This document shows positions 32,088-40,824 of a stretch of DNA of 64,000 bases, piece by piece; position 1 is the stretch's first letter, and each line of letters begins with the position of its first letter. A program made the position numbers and the translations under genes. This stretch comes from Phycisphaerae bacterium (GTDB taxonomy: Bacteria > Planctomycetota > Phycisphaerae > Sedimentisphaerales > Anaerohalosphaeraceae), in the NCBI GenBank assembly GCA_014859965.1, contig JACZKQ010000038.1:32601-96600 (forward strand), given 5' to 3'. A model generated the notes under the pieces. It saw only the letters and a program-made list of their open reading frames with translations, searched no databases and was not told the DNA's origin.

Positions 32088-33476
32088 ATGCAGAAAGACC
32101 ACGAGAAAACGCACTCAGCAAAGTGTCGTCGCAGGCGCCGCGTGTTCCGCACGTTTCTTGTTGTCTTGTTCGTTGCTTTTGTTTGTCTCAGAATAGCCCT
32201 CAAAGTCCAGATATGGCGCGGGCTTAATGCCATCAAAGAAAAAGGTGAGCCGCTGACAGTAGAGGAATTGAATGCTCGTACGGGTAAGAACACAAACGGG
32301 CCCATTCCCCAAAGCTATCGAATCGCGGTTGCCGCCTGTGAATCCCCTGCCGAGGAGTTGCGCGACGCTCTGTCGTTCCGCTTCGGCCCGCTTGCACACT
32401 CAGGGGAGCCGCTGCCATACGAGCTCCGGGCAGCCATTGCGGAGTACGTGAACAATAACAGTAAGGCACTGCAGCATCTCGATGTCGTGCCCCCCGAGGC
32501 CGCCTTGTACTTTGAGTCTATTGATGACTGCAATGATCCGGCCATAACGCTCCATTCGGGGTTTGTAGTATACGCTCCCACCGCTATGCAGTCAGCCGCG
32601 ACTTTGCTGTTTCTTAGAGCGATGTTAAAAGCAGACGAAGGCGATACGTGCGGTGCTGTGAACTCACTGTTGTCCGCACTACGCGTAATTCAATCTCTTG
32701 GAACAAAACCAACGCTATTTGGCTGGATGGATAAACTCGGAGCATCGTCAGGTGCCATCTCAACATTACGGTATGTTGTGAATCGCGCGGACCTTGATGC
32801 CGCTCAATTCCAACAGATTACTGAATCATTGAATTGCCTTGACCCAGCGACGACGAGAGCAGCTTTCATTGGCGAACGTTCCCTTGTTCTTGCGAGGTTC
32901 GATGCACATCTTGAGCACTTGTCTTGTGCGTACGGATTATGGGGTGAATCGCCGGCGTCGAGAGCTTTGGGGCAGGTCATTGCTTTTTTCTACAGGCAGG
33001 CCGGCTTGCGAGATATGGACGAGGCTTTCTATTTGCATGCAATGGCGGATGCAGTCGACGGCGCAGAGCTTTCATTCTCTGGGTTCCAGAGGCTTAACAA
33101 GGAACTTGGTGACCGGGCAGATTCCAATTCACGCGTGCGTTTTCTTATTCACAATGTGTACACTGGTTACTATCTGCGCCGATCGGAATTCCGTCTTCAG
33201 GCGATGCTGAAGACCGCTCAGGCAGTTCTGGCCATTGAGCAATATCGACGCTTTGCAGGTACCCTGCCCGATGCCTTGGACGACCTCGTACCGGCATATC
33301 TTGGTGCAGTACCATCGGACCCATTCGACGAAAAGCCGTTGCGCTATAAGAAGTGTAACCCCGGTTATATCGTTTACAGTGTTGGGGAGGACTTGACCAA
33401 CCAGGGCGGGATCAGCCAGTACGAGACGGAAAACAAGCATGACCCGCATGACTGGCCGTTTCGAGTTGTCAAGTGA
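32088..33476 (+). CDS. Membrane-anchored protein of unknown function (462 aa)
   Basis: A basic N-terminus and one membrane helix (residues 21-38). The long alpha-helical extracytoplasmic part has no known domain. The end matches a planctomycete pattern: AVLAIEQYRRFAGTLPDALD, DLVPAYLGAVPSDPFD..PLRY, YIVYSVGEDLTNQGG. A similar layout (helix, substrate loop, then 'VYSVG.D..D.GG') is found at the end of type II pseudopilins, so a distant secretion-related origin is possible. The ATG follows GGAG by eight bases. Monocistronic. Confidence 0.65.
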   Translation: MQKDHEKTHSAKCRRRRRVFRTFLVVLFVAFVCLRIALKVQIWRGLNAIKEKGEPLTVEELNARTGKNTNGPIPQSYRIAVAACESPAEELRDALSFRFGPLAHSGEPLPYELRAAIAEYVNNNSKALQHLDVVPPEAALYFESIDDCNDPAITLHSGFVVYAPTAMQSAATLLFLRAMLKADEGDTCGAVNSLLSALRVIQSLGTKPTLFGWMDKLGASSGAISTLRYVVNRADLDAAQFQQITESLNCLDPATTRAAFIGERSLVLARFDAHLEHLSCAYGLWGESPASRALGQVIAFFYRQAGLRDMDEAFYLHAMADAVDGAELSFSGFQRLNKELGDRADSNSRVRFLIHNVYTGYYLRRSEFRLQAMLKTAQAVLAIEQYRRFAGTLPDALDDLVPAYLGAVPSDPFDEKPLRYKKCNPGYIVYSVGEDLTNQGGISQYETENKHDPHDWPFRVVK

Positions 33477-33528
33477 AGATGCGCATACTCGGCAAGTTGA
33501 TGTGCACAGAGGATTGCAGGAGTAAATC

Positions 33529-33680
33529 ATGGACATGGAATTGCAAGATGCGGTTTGAACAATTATGGGCAAAGTATTTCCCCGGCGCCGATTTGCCCAT
33601 TGTCTTCTTTTACGCCGATAATCCCGAGGGCCGTGAGCCGCTTGGCCCCCCTGCCGGCTGGCGGTGCGTGAATGCCGACA
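33529..33680 (+). pseudogene. Truncated copy of the DUF169 gene at 36683
   Basis: About 150 bases are nearly identical to the first 150 of the gene at 36683, including the start ATGGACATGGAA and QLWAKYFPGADLPIxFFY. One extra base near codon 5 (gaattgcaag against gaactcaag) shifts the frame, and homology stops after GWRCV.AD. A ribosome site CAGGAG remains. Confidence 0.8.
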
Positions 33681-33733
33681 GGCACCGCTTGCCCGTCTTG
33701 TGGTCGCCGCTTGTTACAAACACCTTCTCCTAA

Positions 33734-33896
33734 TCACGGCGAAGAATGCCCGCCGCCCGGAAGCGTTACCGTACCGTCGTAATCCTCCGAGCCCCAGTTG
33801 GCCGGAATGCCCGCTGCCGCCTCGCCGTTGCGCGGGCGCAGGAATGGACGCGGTTTCGCGGGCCGAACGGGCAGGGGATTGCGGCTTCGCTACAAC
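33734..33896. pseudogene. Rearranged fragment of a propeller gene
   Basis: The minus strand at 33737-33829 reads NGEAAAGIPANWGSEDYDGT continuing to VTLPGGGHSSP, matching residues about 30-60 of the propeller at 30627. The plus strand at 33836-33885 reads AQEWTRFRGPNGQGIAA, matching residues about 23-38 of the same protein. The two halves therefore point in opposite directions and meet near 33830, as expected after a small inversion in a duplicated fragment. The rest of 33896-33982 shows only a short dyad (GCGAGA/TCTCGC). Confidence 0.65.
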
Positions 33897-33982
33897 GGCC
33901 GCCACCCCTTCTTTAGCAGTAATGCGAGAAAGAACTCTCGCACCCGGACATACTGCATTCGACATGCACCGGGACAAACCAT

Positions 33983-36478
33983 CTATTTGCCCCAGAGCCA
34001 GTTATCGAGAAAGATCGCCAGGTCCGACATGTTAATGACGTTGTCGCTGTCGTCGAGATTGGCGCCCTCACACGACACGATGCTGCAATCGGCAAGCCAG
34101 TGCGATGCAATCACTGAAAAGTCGGCCAGATCCACCCCGCCGCCGGTCAGGTCCGCAATCGGCACATTGGCCGCGGCCATGACCTCCGGCGGGCATTTGC
34201 CGTTAGCCGCCCACAGATCATAAAGCTGCCGGCCCAGGTCGTTCGTCGTGTTCTTGTCCCGCAGGAACTCGATGAATTCCTTGCTGGTGCTCTGGTAATA
34301 CAACGTCACCGCCGCCGCGGCCGCACCCGCCGGAATCGTGTACGCTGTCTCATCCCAATATTGCCCGTCGGCATAGCTGTACGCCACCGGTGCGCCGCCG
34401 AACTCACCAAACGCCGCATTCGTGAAGCCCCGCGGCGGAATACGGTTGTCTTTGAACACCGTATTATTCAGCACGAAATGGAACGACGGACCCACCGGTT
34501 CGCCTGCCAGCGGCGCTGTCACCGAATCCAGACCGGGCTTGACCTCGTAAATCTTCACCTCGGCGTCCTGGCTCAGCACACCCGTATCCGCATCGTACGC
34601 CCCGGACTCCGCCACCAGCCCCCCGGCGCGATCAAAGAACTTCACATTGATCCAGGCCCGCCGCCCTTCCGGATACCCCGTCGGCAGTTTGTGACCCGTA
34701 TTGTTCGTCACCCGCACCTTCAGCCTGCCGTCCTTTATCCCATAGGACAACTCGGCGGCATTCTGCAGCATATACCGCGCCCGCTCAACCCCCGCCGCCG
34801 CTGCCGACGCATCCACCTCGTCGGGATACATCGCCGCCAGCAGCCCCGGCATCCACGTGCTGCCGCCCGTCATATCGTGCAGCGGTAAATCATGCCGCAG
34901 CGGAACCGTCGGAAACATCGCCGGATTACACCCCTTGCCGCTGATGTCCCGCATATGACAATCCTGACATGTCGCCACATACCCCCTGTTGCCGCCAAAC
35001 TGCGGCGCAAAAATACCTGTCGGCGTATTGTAATCGCTGTGCAGCCATTCGCTGTACGTCCGCTCCACCGCCAGCAGCTTCGACGGCGCAAAATCCGTCG
35101 CCGGCGCATCGAACGCGTTCGGCACATACTTGCCCTCGGCATTCTTTTCGAAGGCCGGATTGCTCACGTCGTGACAGGTGCCGCAAATCGCCGCCTCGCG
35201 ATGGAACGGCGACACGACGACGGCATGGGCGCTGTCGGCATCCTCGAACGGCCCCCGCCGCGACCCGATCGGGTCGACCACGTACATGCCGTTTCCCGCC
35301 ACGGTCCCCGGATTCAGAAGTTCCGCAAGGATATCGACATCGCGATCCGGACTGATCCCCGGTTTGTATACCGGATCGACCATGCGATGGCACAGATCAC
35401 AGGACACTCCATGCCCGTCGGCCTTCAGCATCGCCCTGCCGTCCGTCGGCACGCTTCGACCGCCCAGCCAGCCCCGCGGCAGGTGGCAGCGCAGACACAG
35501 GTCGCCCGAATCCGGCGCATCCTGGTTGGCGATCACCATGTTCGCCTGAAACAGAATATCATGCGACGCCAGCGCCATCATGCTGCCCTGCCAGTTAAAG
35601 AAGGGCTCCGCCGCCGAATCGTAATTTCCATGACACACCGCGCAATCCAGCGGATCGCTCAGCGGCAGGGCCTCGAACGGCTGCGTGCCCGGCATGTCGA
35701 AGTCCCGCAGCGTCGTCGGCGCCGCCCCGCCGGCGGGCGAGACGATACTGAACACGGCGTCGCTGTCGTCCTGCCCCTGGTTCATCGAATTGTCGACCGC
35801 CACAATGCGCACAATCGCCTCGCTCGTCGGCCGGTTCGCCGCAAACCACGTATAGCCGCCCGTATTCGCCAGCCCCTCGACCACCGGCGTAAATGTCGCC
35901 CCACCGTCCAGCGACAGGTAAATACCGACGCTCGCCACGCCCCCCTCATCCGTTGCAGTCCACTGCACCATCGTCCCGGCATTCCCCGTCACCGCCTCGC
36001 CCCCGTTGGGACTCAACACCGTCACCACAGGCGGCGTCGTGTCGGCGCCCGCCCGAGGCACAAGATAATCCTGTATATCCGAAAGCGCCACATTGCTGAC
36101 ACTACCCACATTTGCCGGCCTAAGCCCCGGAAACGTCGGCGTGTTGGTGTAGGTCTTCTTGTCTGTAATTTCGATATCGCTGCTGAAACCGTCGCCATCC
36201 GAATCCGCCCGACCCAGAGACGCTATAGCCGCCGTCGACCGGTCCGTCGCCTCCACCGCCAGCCCGTACGGATTCCGCGCCCCGCCGCCGCTAAAATCAT
36301 AATGACACACGCCGCAGTGCCCGGGGCTGCTCGGCACAGTGTCCAGGACGGATTTATTAGCCGCGGGATATGCCGAAAAGAAGTTCTTGCGATATGGGTT
36401 CCTCGCCGCGGCGACCCCCGCAAACACCAGTATGGCAAACGCGCAAACACACAAGGATTGAGAAAATAAGTGACGCAT
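33983..36478 (-). CDS. Secreted six-heme c-type cytochrome with dockerin end (831 aa)
   Basis: Signal peptide 1-25. Six CXXCH sites: CGVCH (55-59), then CAVCH, CLRCH, CDLCH, CGTCH and CQDCH near residues 279, 329, 359, 433 and 505. Between heme 1 and 2 is an Ig/FN-like stretch (VTVLSPNGGEAVTGNAGT, about 150-245). After the hemes, a beta-rich domain contains VRVTNNTGHKLPTGYPEGRR (about 590-610), a motif found in multiheme cytochromes of the tetrathionate/c554-like groups. The end has two dockerin-like repeats with DLADFSVIASHW and NMSDLAIFLDNW. The ATG at 36478 follows GGAGG. An extracellular redox role is inferred. Confidence 0.85.
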   Translation of the reverse strand: MRHLFSQSLCVCAFAILVFAGVAAARNPYRKNFFSAYPAANKSVLDTVPSSPGHCGVCHYDFSGGGARNPYGLAVEATDRSTAAIASLGRADSDGDGFSSDIEITDKKTYTNTPTFPGLRPANVGSVSNVALSDIQDYLVPRAGADTTPPVVTVLSPNGGEAVTGNAGTMVQWTATDEGGVASVGIYLSLDGGATFTPVVEGLANTGGYTWFAANRPTSEAIVRIVAVDNSMNQGQDDSDAVFSIVSPAGGAAPTTLRDFDMPGTQPFEALPLSDPLDCAVCHGNYDSAAEPFFNWQGSMMALASHDILFQANMVIANQDAPDSGDLCLRCHLPRGWLGGRSVPTDGRAMLKADGHGVSCDLCHRMVDPVYKPGISPDRDVDILAELLNPGTVAGNGMYVVDPIGSRRGPFEDADSAHAVVVSPFHREAAICGTCHDVSNPAFEKNAEGKYVPNAFDAPATDFAPSKLLAVERTYSEWLHSDYNTPTGIFAPQFGGNRGYVATCQDCHMRDISGKGCNPAMFPTVPLRHDLPLHDMTGGSTWMPGLLAAMYPDEVDASAAAAGVERARYMLQNAAELSYGIKDGRLKVRVTNNTGHKLPTGYPEGRRAWINVKFFDRAGGLVAESGAYDADTGVLSQDAEVKIYEVKPGLDSVTAPLAGEPVGPSFHFVLNNTVFKDNRIPPRGFTNAAFGEFGGAPVAYSYADGQYWDETAYTIPAGAAAAAVTLYYQSTSKEFIEFLRDKNTTNDLGRQLYDLWAANGKCPPEVMAAANVPIADLTGGGVDLADFSVIASHWLADCSIVSCEGANLDDSDNVINMSDLAIFLDNWLWGK

Positions 36479-36583
36479 GGCTGGACCTCCACCAAAAAAA
36501 CACAACAACAGCTTTTGACCTTTGCGGCACGCCGGCATAAAATGCCCGAATCGGCCGGGTTGTTACTGTCTGTAAGCGAAACG

Positions 36584-36613
36584 ATAATAGCACAAACACC
36601 ACGCACCGTGCAA
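36584..36613 (-). promoter_or_regulatory. Promoter of the six-heme cytochrome
   Basis: Minus strand TTGCAC (36613-36608), 18 bases, TATTAT (36589-36584), about 100 bases before the ATG at 36478. Confidence 0.5.
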
Positions 36614-36682
36614 CGACTTTGCGTCAGAACGGCCGCAGTCTGGGTAAGGAAAAACCTGGAATTCTTTATCAGGGAAAGCATT

Positions 36683-37447
36683 ATGGACATGGAACTCAAG
36701 ATGCGGTTTGAACAATTATGGGCAAAGTATTTCCCCGGCGCCGATTTGCCCATTGCCTTTTTTTACACCGATGATCCCGCGGGCTTTGAGCCGCTTGGCG
36801 CCCCTTCCGGCTGGCGGTGCGTCATTGCAGATCTGGCCAAAGTCCGCAAGGGGCAGGCGCTGTGCCTGAACGCCGATTCGTTCGGCTGCCCCGGCGGCAA
36901 ACGCTACTCCGGTTTCTCGCAGGAACTCATGCCCGGTTTCGAATACTTTCTCTCCTGCGGGATCCCCGGTAAGATGGAAGGCGAACGCTACAAGAAGTCG
37001 CCCGAACTCGTGCAGCAATATCTCCAGGACCGCCCCGCCTTCACCGCCCCGGCCGACTACCTCGTCTTTAAACGCTGGGACAAACTCGACGCGGCCGACG
37101 AGGCGGCCGTGGTGATCTTCTTTGCGGCGCCTGACGTGCTGGCCGGCCTGTTCACACTGGCCCACTTCGACAGCCTCGACCCGCACGCCGTGATCGCCCC
37201 CTTCTGCAGCGGGTGCAGCGCGATCATTGACGCCCCATACCACGAGATCGAATCCGCGGACCCAAAGGCCGTACTCGGCATGTTCGATGTCTCCGCCCGG
37301 CCGTACGTCGCCGCCGGCACTCTGACGTTCGCGGTTCCGATGAACAAGTTTGTTACAATGGTCAACAATGCCGAAGAAAGCTTCCTCATCACCGAATCCT
37401 GGAACAAAGTCAGGAAACGCATAGAGAAACAGGCATGCCAAAGCTGA
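36683..37447 (+). CDS. DUF169 family protein (254 aa)
   Basis: DUF169 signature: N-terminal FPGADLPIAFFYTDDPAGF, then CVIADLAKVRKGQALCLNAD and FGCPGGKRYSGF, the conserved Cys-containing block, and a late FCSGCSAIID. Four or more Cys positions suggest a metal or cofactor site. Function of the family is unknown. The ATG at 36683 follows AGGGAAAG. The 3' end overlaps the SDR gene by 13 bases. A truncated duplicate exists at 33529. Confidence 0.8.
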   Translation: MDMELKMRFEQLWAKYFPGADLPIAFFYTDDPAGFEPLGAPSGWRCVIADLAKVRKGQALCLNADSFGCPGGKRYSGFSQELMPGFEYFLSCGIPGKMEGERYKKSPELVQQYLQDRPAFTAPADYLVFKRWDKLDAADEAAVVIFFAAPDVLAGLFTLAHFDSLDPHAVIAPFCSGCSAIIDAPYHEIESADPKAVLGMFDVSARPYVAAGTLTFAVPMNKFVTMVNNAEESFLITESWNKVRKRIEKQACQS

Positions 37448-38160
37448 ATGGACAAGTCGCCCTCATAACCGGGGCCAGCCGCGGCATCGGCCGATGCATC
37501 GCCCTGCGGCTTGCCGCTCTCAAGGCCACTGTCGTATTAGCCGCCCGCAACAAGGACCGCCTCGAAGCTGCCGCCAAAGAAGCCGAAGAGGCTGGCGGCC
37601 GCGCTATCGTCGTCCCGGTCGAACTCGAAAACGAACAATCTATTAAGGCCCTGGCCCAAACCGTCCACGACCGCCTCGCCCGCCTCGACGTCCTCGTCAA
37701 CAATGCCGGCATCACCTACTCCGCCTTGCTTCAGGAAACCGCAACAGAAGACTATGACCGCCTTATGCGCGTCAACGCCCGCGCACCGTTTATCCTCTGC
37801 CGAGAGACACTCGACCTGCTCAAGAAGGCCCCCCGCGGCCGCATCGTCAACATCGCCTCCGTCGTCGGCGCAAAAGGATACCCCCGGCAAAGCGCCTATA
37901 CCGCCTCCAAGCACGCCCTCCGCGGCATGTCCATCGCCCTCGCCGAAGAACTCCGCGACACGAACGTCCGCGTCCACGTAATCTGCCCCGGCGGCGTCGA
38001 CACGGACATGGTCGGCGACGTCCGCCCGGACATCGACAAGGGCGACCTCATCGCCCCCGACGAAATCGCCGAACTGGTCGAATACCTGGTCACGCATAAG
38101 GGTAATGCCGTTGTCGACGAACTGCGCCCCCGCCGCCGGACGGCCGCCCCTTGGTTCTGA
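37435..38160 (+). CDS. Short-chain dehydrogenase/reductase (241 aa)
   Basis: Classical SDR. Cofactor motif TGASRGIG (12-19), NNAG (about 90-93), catalytic Ser in NIASVVGAKG, and the YTASK pair. The C-terminus PGGVDTDM is also typical. It reduces or oxidises a small carbonyl/hydroxyl substrate with NAD(P)H, and the FabG-like length gives no specificity. The R at position 37-40 (AARNKDR) hints at NADP. The ATG lies within the end of the DUF169 gene, so translation is coupled. Nothing recognisable follows in 38161-38380. Confidence 0.85.
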   Translation: MPKLNGQVALITGASRGIGRCIALRLAALKATVVLAARNKDRLEAAAKEAEEAGGRAIVVPVELENEQSIKALAQTVHDRLARLDVLVNNAGITYSALLQETATEDYDRLMRVNARAPFILCRETLDLLKKAPRGRIVNIASVVGAKGYPRQSAYTASKHALRGMSIALAEELRDTNVRVHVICPGGVDTDMVGDVRPDIDKGDLIAPDEIAELVEYLVTHKGNAVVDELRPRRRTAAPWF

Positions 38161-38380
38161 ACCGACGCACAGCTATCTTGCGGGCATTGTCTCGCACGTC
38201 GCCCGGTCCGCCCTCGGCGATGAGGCCGCCGACCGCATCCGAATCATGCCCGTCAAATGCTCCTCCGACATGCCGACAAAATCCGGCTCAAGGACGGCTG
38301 CAACGGCGGAAAAGAACCAGCACAAAGGCTGGAAGGCGGATGTGACATTCGTGGATTCGACTCCACGTCGACGGTAGCCC

Positions 38381-39289
38381 TTACCGCGGCTTGTGCAGAA
38401 ATCCGACCGTCGATTCCATGATGCGGGCCTGTACGTGGCGTGACTCGTCGGCGGCGGTCTGCTTGCGAAGGTCTTCCAGGTTCGCCCGGCAAAACTGGCA
38501 GCCCAGCGTATTCAGGTGGAACCCCACATAGTCATGCCATGCACCGTCCAGCGTTTCCAGCAGATACGCCCCGATGGTGCTGCGTTTGGGGCAGCTCATC
38601 CGCCCCGCTTCCCAGACCTCCGTCAGCAGATCTTCGAAACCTTCGTCCGGGGGCTCCGGCGTCCCTCCGCGCGCCGCCAACTCGCGCACCTGCTTCAGGC
38701 AGCGATGCTTAAAGACGGCGATGTTCTTCTCATTCCGAGCAACGATTCCCGCCACGGTCTGGTTGGCCAGTTGACAGTAGAACAGCAGCTCGATGATCTC
38801 CAAGTCCCGGAAATTCAGTTTTTTTTTGTAGCCGTCCACCAGCGACTGCAGCGCGGCCGCCAGCGCGGCTCGAAGCAGATCGCTCTGCTCGTCGCGCCTC
38901 GCGTAGACACTCGCTGTAGTCTCGTCGCTGGCAAAAAACTCATACACGTTGGACCCCGATTCCTCGTCGGCCGATGTCCTGTACACGTCCTGAACAAGGC
39001 ACACGTACCGCGTATGGGCACTGCGGTACATATTGATGATTTTGCGCCGAAGGATCGTGAAGAGATAGGTCTCCAGGCTCGACTCGCCCCGGCAGTTGGC
39101 CAGGCCGGTGATAAACCCCACGAACGTGTCCTGAACAATGTCCTCGGCGTCGGCCCGCTGCGGCAGCTTCATCTGCGCAAAGCTCAGCAGCCGCCCCCGA
39201 TACCGCTCCACGAACCGCGACCAGGCCGCCTGATCGCCTGCGCGAATCTGGTCGAGTAAAAACTGTTCTGCCTCGCTGATTTGTCCCAT
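38381..39289 (-). CDS. ECF-type sigma factor with C-terminal zinc-finger-like extension (302 aa)
   Basis: Region 2 is clear: ERYRGRLLSFAQMKLPQRAD, AEDIVQDTFVGFI, LETYLFTILRRKIINMYRS (about 28-90). Region 4 (about 130-185) is divergent. The last 100 residues are an extra domain with CPKRSTIGAYLLETL, then H..TLGCQFCRANLEDLRKQ: a Cys pair with a nearby His, like the HC..C site of anti-sigma factors. A sigma factor carrying its own anti-sigma-like module is known in planctomycetes. It lies at the downstream end of the kinase cluster but after a 115-base gap. Confidence 0.8.
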   Translation of the reverse strand: MGQISEAEQFLLDQIRAGDQAAWSRFVERYRGRLLSFAQMKLPQRADAEDIVQDTFVGFITGLANCRGESSLETYLFTILRRKIINMYRSAHTRYVCLVQDVYRTSADEESGSNVYEFFASDETTASVYARRDEQSDLLRAALAAALQSLVDGYKKKLNFRDLEIIELLFYCQLANQTVAGIVARNEKNIAVFKHRCLKQVRELAARGGTPEPPDEGFEDLLTEVWEAGRMSCPKRSTIGAYLLETLDGAWHDYVGFHLNTLGCQFCRANLEDLRKQTAADESRHVQARIMESTVGFLHKPR

Positions 39290-39404
39290 ATCGCGGCCGT
39301 CTAATGGTATGCACTTTGCATCGAAGCATCCGTGGTAAGCTCCCGCATGGGGGGCCTGCCGCGCTCTGCATAGTCACATACCTTGGCATACCTCTACCAC
39401 ATTG

Positions 39405-40823
39405 TCAGGCCAGCAGCAAGAGGAAATATACGCCCGCCCCCATCAGCACTATTACCGCGACCCGCAGCGCCCATACATAATAGCCTTTCGTCGCGGCATT
39501 CAAGAACACGTACACCGCCGAAATCAGAGCAAACATGCCGGCCAACGTCAGGCCCATCTTCGCCCACGTCGTACGGTCCTGCCGCACCGCCGCGGTCTTC
39601 TGCTCGGCAAGCGACCGGATTTTCTCATCTGAAACATCAACCAGCACCGCCTCGCGCCAGATGGAGCCCGTCATACTGCCCGAAAGCCGCTGCGTAAAGC
39701 GGTCCACGATCAGCCCCCCCGATGTAAGGTCCGCCTCGACCACGCCCATCTCGCCCTTCAACAGGGGCTGCTTCTGAACCCGCCGCACAAGACCCGCTAC
39801 CGTGCTGCACGCCGCCTGGGCCGCCTGTGCCCGCGCCTCTTCCGCACTCGTCGACACCCGGTTTGACCTGCAAAGCGCAAATTGCCGCATCGGATCCCGC
39901 GTCAGGAACGCTGCTATATTCTCCACCCAGGGCTTTTCAGTGAATTCCGCGGTAACCATGGTCGTGCCGTTCTTGATTTGAATGCCCGCCTGCAGCGTAC
40001 CACTGTGGAGTTGGTCGCCTCCCGTGGGATCTATTAGAGTATTGTCGACCCCCTGTGGCGACCTGTTCGCGCGCCACGGCGCGGGCACGCTCTGCATATT
40101 GACGACCTGCACATCAACGGTGACTTCGTCGTCGCCGTCGCGATTGGGCGATGAGCCAACCGTCCAGGTTCCGCCGACGCTGCCGTAGCCCTCCGCCACG
40201 ACCTCGATCAGTCCGGGGTTCGCCGCATCCGGGACAAAACGTATCCGTATCTTATCGCGCCGTCCGGCAAGCACCTCATCCAGCGCTGCGGCAACCCGCA
40301 TTCCGAGCACCCTGGCCGCCGACCGCCGCGAAGGATAAACGTCCGCCGCATGCTGTTCAACCACGCCCTCGTGCCAGATCGCAGGCTCGGAGACATTTTG
40401 AGCTTGGTGCCGGACTTGTTCCTGCCGGCTCACACGTAAGGTGAAAATGCCGATCAGGGGCAGCAGGAGCAGCGCGACGCCGAGAACGATGCCGAGGGTT
40501 ATCCGCACGGGCCGGCCGCCTTTGACAAAGGCGATGAGAGCGGCGACCAGCAGGCCCAGAAGAACAAAGGGCAGAACGGCGACTCTTGTCATGGGTCGCG
40601 GCGCAGCGGGCGGAGCGAGGCCCAACGGGCCGGCCGGGATTTGATCATGCGGAACTAAAGCGAAGAAGAAGATGCCCGCGAAAAAGAGCAATACGAATCC
40701 TCCGACGATGCATCCCACGATCACCGGCCGGTCCTTGCCGACCCGTACGATCAAAAATATGAACAGTCCGATGAAAACCAGAATAGCAAGCATGACCAAA
40801 GGCCCCAACAATATAGCGCTCAT
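39405..40823 (-). CDS. Multi-TM protein of unknown function in the kinase cluster (472 aa)
   Basis: Four membrane helices at the N-terminus (about 3-27, 34-57, 79-101, 108-128), a soluble region of about 270 residues with no known motif, and two helices at the C-terminus (about 425-470). The soluble part includes a SDEKIRSLAEQK helix close to the membrane. The ATG comes one base after the stop of the kinase gene, behind GGAG, so both are translated from one message. It may be an output or target of the kinase. Confidence 0.6.
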   Translation of the reverse strand: MSAILLGPLVMLAILVFIGLFIFLIVRVGKDRPVIVGCIVGGFVLLFFAGIFFFALVPHDQIPAGPLGLAPPAAPRPMTRVAVLPFVLLGLLVAALIAFVKGGRPVRITLGIVLGVALLLLPLIGIFTLRVSRQEQVRHQAQNVSEPAIWHEGVVEQHAADVYPSRRSAARVLGMRVAAALDEVLAGRRDKIRIRFVPDAANPGLIEVVAEGYGSVGGTWTVGSSPNRDGDDEVTVDVQVVNMQSVPAPWRANRSPQGVDNTLIDPTGGDQLHSGTLQAGIQIKNGTTMVTAEFTEKPWVENIAAFLTRDPMRQFALCRSNRVSTSAEEARAQAAQAACSTVAGLVRRVQKQPLLKGEMGVVEADLTSGGLIVDRFTQRLSGSMTGSIWREAVLVDVSDEKIRSLAEQKTAAVRQDRTTWAKMGLTLAGMFALISAVYVFLNAATKGYYVWALRVAVIVLMGAGVYFLLLLA

Positions 40824-40824
40824 T

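Noticed and set aside
38161..38380. Possible small gene after the SDR
   Set aside because: Frames on both strands are short with no ribosome site or motif.
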